In this document: piece by piece, positions 41,615-47,421 of the stretch
Numbering within the stretch: position 1 is the stretch's first letter
How the letters are laid out: each line of letters begins with the position of its first letter
Source of the DNA: Arthrobacter sp. Bi83
GTDB taxonomy: Bacteria > Actinomycetota > Actinomycetes > Actinomycetales > Micrococcaceae
DNA: 47,421 nucleotides
Assembly (NCBI RefSeq): GCF_918698095.1
Contig: NZ_CAKKLY010000036.1
Location: 1-47,421 of the forward strand
Direction: 5' to 3'
Notes under the pieces: model-generated
Databases searched by the model: none
The model's input: the letters and a program-made list of their open reading frames with translations, nothing else
What the model was told of the DNA's origin: nothing
Position numbers and translations under genes: made by a program

Positions 41615-44600
41615 ATGACCTATTACCCCAAGGCTTCTGCCGCACCGTCAGGCGCCAACACCTCCGGCGTGTCTGCCTCCGTGAAGTTTCCGGAGATCGA
41701 GGAGCGCATCCTCAAGTACTGGGATGAGGACGGCACCTTCCAGGCAAGCATCGACCAGCGCCATCCGGACCTTCCCGGCGGAACGTCCGGCAGCAACGAA
41801 TTCGTCTTCTACGACGGCCCTCCCTTCGCCAACGGCCTGCCGCACTACGGCCATTTGCTGACCGGCTACGCCAAAGACCTCGTGGGCCGGTACCAGACCC
41901 AGCGCGGCAAGCGGGTCGAGCGACGCTTCGGCTGGGACACCCACGGGCTGCCCGCCGAGCTGGAAGCCATGAAGCAGCTCGGCATGACGGACAAGACCCA
42001 GATCGAAGCCATGGGCATCGACAAGTTCAATGACGCCTGCCGCGCGTCGGTGATGAAGTACGCCAACGAGTGGAAGGCGTATGTCACCCGGCAGGCGCGC
42101 TGGGTCGACTTCGACAACGACTACAAGACGCTCAACGTCGAGTACATGGAGTCGGTGCTGTGGGCCTTCAAGCAGCTGCACGAGAAGGGCCTGACCTACA
42201 ACGGCTACCGTGTGCTGCCGTACTGCTGGAAGGACGAGACGCCGCTGTCCAACCATGAGCTGCGCATGGACGACGACGTCTACAAGAACCGCCAGGACCA
42301 GACCGTCACGGTGACCTTCCCCATCACGGCGGGGGACTCCGGGCTCTCCCGGCAGCTTGCCGGAGTCCAGGCGCTCGCCTGGACCACCACCCCCTGGACG
42401 CTGCCCACCAACCTGGCGCTCGCCGTCGGGCCTGCCATCACGTACGCCGTGCTGCCCGCCGGCCCCGGCGGCGTCAAGGCTGCCTCCCCGGAGGCGCCGG
42501 TCACCGGCAGGTTCCTGCTCGCCGAAGACTTGCTCGGCACCTACGCTAAGGATCTGGGGTACGACGACGGTGCTGCCGCGGCAGCCGCCGTCACATCAAC
42601 CCACACGGGCGCGGAGCTGGAGGGCCTCGAGTACGAGCCGTTGTGGCACGACTTCAGCGACACCGAAAAGTTCGGCACCGAGAACGCCTGGCGGATCCTT
42701 GTGGCCGACTACGTCACCACCACGGACGGCACGGGCATCGTCCACCAGGCACCCGCCTACGGTGAGGACGACCAGAAGGTCTGCGAGGAAGCGGGCATCC
42801 CCGTGGTCCTGTCCGTGGACGAAGGCGCCAAGTTCCTGCCGCTGTTCAAGCATGGCGACCTGCACGACATCGCGGGGCTGCAGGTCTTCGAGGCCAACAA
42901 GCCCATCACCCAGGTGCTGCGCGCCCAGGGACGGCTGGTCCGGCAGGCCAGCTACGAGCACAGCTACCCGCACTGCTGGCGCTGCCGCAACCCGCTGATC
43001 TACCGGGCCGTGTCCTCCTGGTACGTGGAGGTCACCAAGTTCCGCGACCGCATGTCCGAGCTGAACCAGGAGATCAACTGGATCCCGGGCAACGTCAAGG
43101 ACGGCCAGTTCGGCAAGTGGTTGGCCAACGCCCGCGACTGGTCCATCAGCCGCAACCGCTACTGGGGCAGCCCGATCCCGGTGTGGCAGTCCACCGACCC
43201 GGAGTACCCGCGCACCGACGTCTACGGTTCGCTCGCCGAAATCGAGGCCGACTTCGGCCGGCTCCCGCTGAACAAGGACGGCCAGGTCGACCTGCACCGG
43301 CCGTTCATCGACGAACTGACCCGCCCTAACCCGGACGATCCCCGTACCCCCGACGAGGGCCAGTCCGTGATGCGCCGCGTCGAGGACGTGCTGGACGTCT
43401 GGTTCGACTCCGGCTCCATGCCGTACGGCCAGGTCCACTACCCGTTCCAGAACGAGGCGTGGTTCGACACCCACAACCCCGCGGACTTCATCGTGGAGTA
43501 CATCGGGCAGACGCGCGGCTGGTTCTACATGCTGCACATCCTGTCCACAGCGCTGTTTGACCGTCCTGCCTTCCGGAACGTGATCAGCCACGGCATCGTG
43601 CTGGGCTCCGACGGTCAGAAGATGTCCAAGAGCCTGCGCAATTACCCGGACGTGTCTGAGGTCCTGGACCGCGACGGCTCCGACGCCATGCGCTGGTTCC
43701 TCATGTCCAGCCCCATCCTGCGCGGCGGCAACCTCGTGGTCACCGAACAGGGAATCCGCGACGGCGTCCGGCAGGTCATCCTGCCGCTGTGGAACGTGTA
43801 CAGCTTCTTCACCCTGTACACCAACGCGGCCAAGGGCGGGGACGGCTACGACGCCCAGCTCCGCTACGACGGCTACTCCGACACCCTGGACCAGTACCTG
43901 CTGGCCAACACCGGCGACCTGGTCCGCAACATGACCGTCCAGCTGGACAGTTATGACATCTCCGGCGCCTGCGACGAGCTGCGCAGCTACCTGGACATGC
44001 TCACCAACTGGTACGTACGCCGCAGCCGCCAGCGCTTCTTCGACGAGAACGCCGACGCCTTCGATGCGCTGTACACGGCGCTGGAGGCGGTCTGCCGAGT
44101 CTCAGCTTCGCTGTTGCCGCTGGTCTCGGAGGAAATCTGGCGCGGACTCACCGGCGGCCGCTCCGTGCACCTGGCCGACTGGCCGGACGCCGATCTGTTC
44201 CCGGCCAATGCCGGTCTGGTCGAGGCGATGAACCGCGTCCAGCAGATCTGCTCCACCGGTTCCTCCCTGCGCAAGGCCGCGAACCTCCGCGTCCGCCTGC
44301 CGCTGCAGGAACTCACGGTGGTGGCACCGGGGGCGGATGCGCTGGGCGGGTTCGCTGCCGTCGTCGCCGATGAACTGAACCTGCGCTCGGTGCGCCTGCT
44401 GGATGCCGCCAGCGCCTCTCCGGAGGAGTTCGGCATCGAGCAGAAGCTCGTGGTCAACGCCCGGGCGGCGGGCCCACGCCTCGGCAAGAACGTCCAGCAG
44501 GCCATCAAGGGGTCCAAATCCGGGGACTGGTCGGTTTCGGACTCCGGCGTGGTGACCGCAGGCGGACTCGAGCTGGAGCCGCAGGAATACTCGCTGGAGA

Positions 44601-44941
44601 CGGTGGTTGCCGAGTCCGCCGGCGGTTCCGGCTCCGCATCTTCTGCCGTCGCAGTATTGCCCACCGGAGGCTTCGTGGTGCTCAACACCGAGGTCACCCC
44701 CGAGCTTGAGGCCGAAGGGCTGGCGCGGGACATGGTGCGCGCCATCCAGCAGGCACGCAAGGACGCCGGACTCAACGTGAGCGACCGGATCCGGACCACG
44801 GTCACCGCGGCACAGAACGTGGTGGACGCCCTGCTGGCCAACGCCGAACTCGTCAAGACCGAAACCCTGACCCTGGAGCTGGACACCGTTCCGGACGGGT
44901 CAGGGGAACCCCTCATCACCGTCGAAAAAGCAGAGGCCTGA
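41615..44941 (+). CDS. ileS: Isoleucine--tRNA ligase
   Basis: A 1108-residue class I synthetase for isoleucine. The ATP-site motif is LPHYGH (75-80) and the second signature KMSKS is at 669-673, with an editing domain between. [10 protein letters not shown] and the length match the eukaryote-like clade of bacterial IleRS, which is commonly less sensitive to mupirocin; that is family knowledge. The frame opens 13 residues earlier, but the ATG at 41615 has AGGA seven bases upstream, inside the sequestering hairpin of the T-box leader. The gene starts a likely operon with folC five bases after its stop. Confidence 0.95.
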   Translation: MTYYPKASAAPSGANTSGVSASVKFPEIEERILKYWDEDGTFQASIDQRHPDLPGGTSGSNEFVFYDGPPFANGLPHYGHLLTGYAKDLVGRYQTQRGKRVERRFGWDTHGLPAELEAMKQLGMTDKTQIEAMGIDKFNDACRASVMKYANEWKAYVTRQARWVDFDNDYKTLNVEYMESVLWAFKQLHEKGLTYNGYRVLPYCWKDETPLSNHELRMDDDVYKNRQDQTVTVTFPITAGDSGLSRQLAGVQALAWTTTPWTLPTNLALAVGPAITYAVLPAGPGGVKAASPEAPVTGRFLLAEDLLGTYAKDLGYDDGAAAAAAVTSTHTGAELEGLEYEPLWHDFSDTEKFGTENAWRILVADYVTTTDGTGIVHQAPAYGEDDQKVCEEAGIPVVLSVDEGAKFLPLFKHGDLHDIAGLQVFEANKPITQVLRAQGRLVRQASYEHSYPHCWRCRNPLIYRAVSSWYVEVTKFRDRMSELNQEINWIPGNVKDGQFGKWLANARDWSISRNRYWGSPIPVWQSTDPEYPRTDVYGSLAEIEADFGRLPLNKDGQVDLHRPFIDELTRPNPDDPRTPDEGQSVMRRVEDVLDVWFDSGSMPYGQVHYPFQNEAWFDTHNPADFIVEYIGQTRGWFYMLHILSTALFDRPAFRNVISHGIVLGSDGQKMSKSLRNYPDVSEVLDRDGSDAMRWFLMSSPILRGGNLVVTEQGIRDGVRQVILPLWNVYSFFTLYTNAAKGGDGYDAQLRYDGYSDTLDQYLLANTGDLVRNMTVQLDSYDISGACDELRSYLDMLTNWYVRRSRQRFFDENADAFDALYTALEAVCRVSASLLPLVSEEIWRGLTGGRSVHLADWPDADLFPANAGLVEAMNRVQQICSTGSSLRKAANLRVRLPLQELTVVAPGADALGGFAAVVADELNLRSVRLLDAASASPEEFGIEQKLVVNARAAGPRLGKNVQQAIKGSKSGDWSVSDSGVVTAGGLELEPQEYSLETVVAESAGGSGSASSAVAVLPTGGFVVLNTEVTPELEAEGLARDMVRAIQQARKDAGLNVSDRIRTTVTAAQNVVDALLANAELVKTETLTLELDTVPDGSGEPLITVEKAEA

Positions 44942-44946
44942 ATCTT

Positions 44947-46308
44947 ATGACCGACGAATTCTCCGTGGAGAGCGTCTACGCCGAGCTGCTGGGCCGGGCG
45001 CCGGAAAACAAGATGGAACCCCGGCTCGCGCCCCTCTTCCGGGCCATGGATGTGCTGGGGGAGCCGAACAAGGCGTTCCCGATCATCCACGTCACAGGCA
45101 CCAACGGCAAGACCTCCACGGCACGGATGATCGAGGCCGGCCTCCGCGCGCACGGCCTCAGCACCGGCCGCTACACCAGTCCGCACCTGTCCAAGGTCAC
45201 GGAGCGGATCAGCGTGGACGGCGCGCCGGTGTCCGACGAGACGTTCGTCCGGATCTGGGACGAAATCAGGCCCTACCTGGAAATCGTGGACAACGAACTC
45301 CTGGCCGAGGACCAGCCCAGACTGACCTACTTTGAGTGCCTGACCATTCTCGCCTTCGCCGTCTTCGCGGACCAGCCCGTCAATGTGGCGGTCATGGAGG
45401 TGGGCCTGGGTGGCATCACCGACGCCACGAACGTGGGCGACGGCCAGGTAGCCGTGATCACGCCGATCTCCCTGGACCACACGGACCTCCTGGGTGACAC
45501 CACAGAGGACATCGCCTACGAGAAGGCCGGCATCATCAAGCCGGGCGGCTTCCTCATCAGCGCGGCCCAGCCCACGGATGCTGCCCAGGTCCTGCTGGAG
45601 AAGGCCAAGGAAGTACAGGTGCCGTTCCGCTTCGAGGGCGTGGAGTTCGGCGTCGAATCGCGGCAGGTCGCCGTGGGCGGGCAGGTTGTGACCATCCAGG
45701 GACTTGCGGGTCGCTACCCGGAGCTGATGGTGCCGCTCCACGGCGCGCACCAGGCCGAGAATGCGGCGGTCGCCGTCGCGGCGCTCGAGGCGTTCCTGGG
45801 CGGTGGCGAGAAAGAGCTGGACGCCGAAGTGCTGCAGGAAGCGTTCGCCACGGTCACGTCCCCGGGCCGCCTTGAGGTGCTCCGCACCGCGCCCACCATC
45901 ATCGTGGACGCAGCGCACAACCCGGAGGGCATCCGCGTTTCGGCCGAGGCCATTGAGGAAGCCTTCAGCTTCAGCAAGATCGTTGCAGTGGTCGGTGTCC
46001 TCAAGGAAAAGGACGCCGAGGAGATCCTCCGCCAGCTCAAGGCGTCCCTGGGCGGTCTCGCCGAGGAGTTCTGCTTCACGCAGTCGAACTCGCCGCGGGC
46101 GGTTCCGGCCGCGGAACTGGCGGAGCTCGCCGTCGACCTCGGCTTTGGTGAGGAGAACATTCACATCGCCGAGAAGCTGGATGATGCCCTCGAATGGGCT
46201 GTGGAGCGCGCTGAGGCCAACGAAGATCTTGCCGGCGGCGTGCTGGTGACGGGCTCCATCACCTTGGTGGCGGAAGCCCGCATCCTGCTCGGAAAAACGG
46301 AGGCCTGA
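44947..46308 (+). CDS. folC: Folylpolyglutamate synthase / dihydrofolate synthase
   Basis: A 453-residue ATP-dependent ligase of the Mur ligase fold that adds glutamates to folates (and often joins dihydropteroate with glutamate). P-loop GTNGKTS is at 51-57; GRYTSPHLSKVTERI, the metal and substrate site EVGLGGITDATN, DHTDLLGDT and the C-terminal DAAHNPEG are all present. It starts five bases after ileS and ends three bases before the DUF4233 gene; folC-DUF4233-ndk is a conserved actinobacterial order. Confidence 0.96.
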   Translation: MTDEFSVESVYAELLGRAPENKMEPRLAPLFRAMDVLGEPNKAFPIIHVTGTNGKTSTARMIEAGLRAHGLSTGRYTSPHLSKVTERISVDGAPVSDETFVRIWDEIRPYLEIVDNELLAEDQPRLTYFECLTILAFAVFADQPVNVAVMEVGLGGITDATNVGDGQVAVITPISLDHTDLLGDTTEDIAYEKAGIIKPGGFLISAAQPTDAAQVLLEKAKEVQVPFRFEGVEFGVESRQVAVGGQVVTIQGLAGRYPELMVPLHGAHQAENAAVAVAALEAFLGGGEKELDAEVLQEAFATVTSPGRLEVLRTAPTIIVDAAHNPEGIRVSAEAIEEAFSFSKIVAVVGVLKEKDAEEILRQLKASLGGLAEEFCFTQSNSPRAVPAAELAELAVDLGFGEENIHIAEKLDDALEWAVERAEANEDLAGGVLVTGSITLVAEARILLGKTEA

Positions 46309-46311
46309 CCC

Positions 46312-46776
46312 ATGGCCAAGCTGACCAAAGCCCAGCGCGAATGGCGGCCGGGCATGCCCAAAAAACGCAGGTCCACCAAGGTCATGTTCGCGTCCACGGT
46401 GCTGCTGCTGGAGGCTTTCGTGGCGTTCTTCGCTACGCTGGCCGTCTTCGGACTGCGGCGCAGCGAGATGTCCCCGGTGCTAATCCTCGCCGTGGGCATC
46501 GGGCTGAGCGTGGTCCTGGTTCTGGCCTGCGCCGTCCTGTCGAAACCGTGGGGCGTGGCGCTCGGCTGGGTCCTGCAGCTGGTGCTCATCCTCGCCGGGT
46601 TCGTGGAGCCCCTGATGTTCCTCGTGGGCGTTCTGTTCGCCCTCGCCTGGTGGTACGGCATCAGGACAGGCATCCGGATCGACGCCGAAGCCGCCCAGCG
46701 GGCCCGGGAGCAGGCCGAATGGGATGCCGCGCATCCCGACGGCCCGCGCAGTGAAGGCGCCGGCCAGAACCCGTAG
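46312..46776 (+). CDS. DUF4233 membrane protein
   Basis: 154 residues with four closely packed membrane spans ([77 protein letters not shown]) and a charged C-terminal tail. The size, the basic N-terminus and the place between folC and ndk match DUF4233, a family conserved in actinobacteria with no known role. It starts three bases after the folC stop. Confidence 0.9.
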   Translation: MAKLTKAQREWRPGMPKKRRSTKVMFASTVLLLEAFVAFFATLAVFGLRRSEMSPVLILAVGIGLSVVLVLACAVLSKPWGVALGWVLQLVLILAGFVEPLMFLVGVLFALAWWYGIRTGIRIDAEAAQRAREQAEWDAAHPDGPRSEGAGQNP

Positions 46777-46816
46777 ACTTAGCCGGAAACCCACAACCAA
46801 CCACATTGGAGCAGCT

Positions 46817-47236
46817 GTGAGCATTGAGCGCACCCTCGTCCTGATCAAGCCCGACGGCGTCACCCGTAACCTGACCGGCGAAATCCTTGGCCGCATCGAA
46901 GCTAAGGGCTACACCCTGGCTGAGCTCAAGAAGGTAAATGCCACCCGGGACCTGCTCGAGCAGCACTACGAAGAGCACGTGGGCAAGCCGTTCTACGAGC
47001 CGCTGGTTGAGTTCATGCTCAGCGGCCCCGTGGTTGCCGCGATCTTCGAGGGCCACCGCGTGATCGAAGGCTTCCGCTCGCTGGCCGGCACTACCGACCC
47101 GACGACGGCGGCCCCGGGCACCATCCGCGGCGACTTCGGCCGCGACTGGGGCCTGAAGGTCCAGCAGAACCTCGTTCACGGCTCCGACTCAGTGGACTCG
47201 GCCGAGCGCGAAATCAAGATCTGGTTCGAGTTCTAA
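46817..47236 (+). CDS. ndk: Nucleoside diphosphate kinase
   Basis: A 139-residue enzyme that moves phosphate between nucleoside di- and triphosphates. The phospho-histidine is His121 in NLVHGSDS; the Kpn-loop/active-site neighbours (RPDGV-type [19 protein letters not shown]) are intact. The start is GTG, with TTGGAGCA upstream. It closes the ileS-folC-DUF4233-ndk series. Confidence 0.96.
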   Translation: MSIERTLVLIKPDGVTRNLTGEILGRIEAKGYTLAELKKVNATRDLLEQHYEEHVGKPFYEPLVEFMLSGPVVAAIFEGHRVIEGFRSLAGTTDPTTAAPGTIRGDFGRDWGLKVQQNLVHGSDSVDSAEREIKIWFEF

Positions 47237-47307
47237 GCGTTTCCGCGCCCTCGCTAAAAACCGCGAACAAACGCTTGAGGCCCCTGTTTCTTTGCTTGGG
47301 TTCTAGC

Positions 47308-47347
47308 GGTCGTTGCAACACCCCGACTTTTGGGAGTTGCAACGACC
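47308..47347. terminator. Inverted repeat after ndk
   Basis: GGTCGTTGCAAC (47308-47319) pairs exactly with GTTGCAACGACC (47336-47347) around ACCCCGACTTTTGGGA, where CCC and GGG can extend the stem. No T-run follows on either side. It is either a factor-dependent terminator for ndk or an intergenic repeat element of the genome. Confidence 0.45.
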
Positions 47348-47421
47348 GTGGTTCGTTTAAGCGGTGATTCATCAGGATCCGGGTGGTACTCGCAGGATCA
47401 GAAGGATGCATTTTTCGCGGT
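47348..47421. other. Right-edge sequence without a gene
   Basis: The last 74 bases carry no recognisable coding sequence or structure beyond the preceding inverted repeat. Confidence 0.4.

Noticed and set aside
43987..46164. 725-residue leftward frame opposite ileS and folC
   Set aside because: It covers two strongly conserved genes on the other strand and has no recognisable domain.

Overview
The window is high-GC chromosomal DNA from a Gram-positive actinobacterium, most likely Arthrobacter or a close Micrococcaceae relative. The support is frequent GTG starts, a mycothiol-nitroreductase homologue, paired ClpP peptidases, an actinobacterial-type ileS T-box with a very short stem I, and gene order resembling the mycobacterial rpiB-nei / pepN / tig-clpP1-clpP2-clpX and folC-DUF4233-ndk clusters. 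Assignments come from reading motifs and recalled family features; no database search was run.

Layout. (1) 1-5706 is a mobile element or prophage remnant. It has a tyrosine integrase at its right edge, a leftward run of very small genes coupled by 4-base overlaps (two zinc-binding proteins, one gene broken by an amber codon), a two-gene membrane/soluble cassette, a DUF6221-like protein and an orphan terminase-small-subunit-like protein with no large subunit beside it. (2) 5707-13789 is core: an N-terminally extended GAPDH behind a leader with an intrinsic terminator, a membrane-anchored HNH nuclease, peptide deformylase, tRNA-His, oligoribonuclease, an alpha-1,6-mannosyltransferase, an AlkD-like glycosylase and methionine aminopeptidase. 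(3) 13790-18150 is eroded accessory DNA: an aldose 1-epimerase behind a perfect LacI-type operator, remnants of a LacI regulator and a sugar isomerase, a decayed secreted-protein gene, two small membrane proteins and tRNA-Arg. (4) 18358-28710 is housekeeping: SSB paralogue, lipoprotein, EttA, TesB, truncated haemoglobin with an MscS channel, OsmC, aminopeptidase N and a DUF1648 membrane protein. (5) 28815-38757 holds rpiB-nei, tRNA-Gly, tRNA-Pro, trigger factor, clpP1-clpP2, clpX, a DsbA-like protein and valS. (6) 38823-47236 holds DUF488, an SDR, a membrane-anchored EEP hydrolase, and the T-box-controlled ileS followed by folC, DUF4233 and ndk.

How the genes work together. Trigger factor, ClpP1P2 and ClpX form a folding and degradation module; Def and Map are both N-terminal processing enzymes; ValS and IleS charge branched-chain tRNAs, with IleS controlled by uncharged tRNA-Ile. 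The least explained parts are the left element (satellite-like content and an uncharacterised two-gene cassette), the scar at 14776-15163, and several structured intergenic elements (gap leader, clpX 5' region, 35816-35861, 47308-47347).
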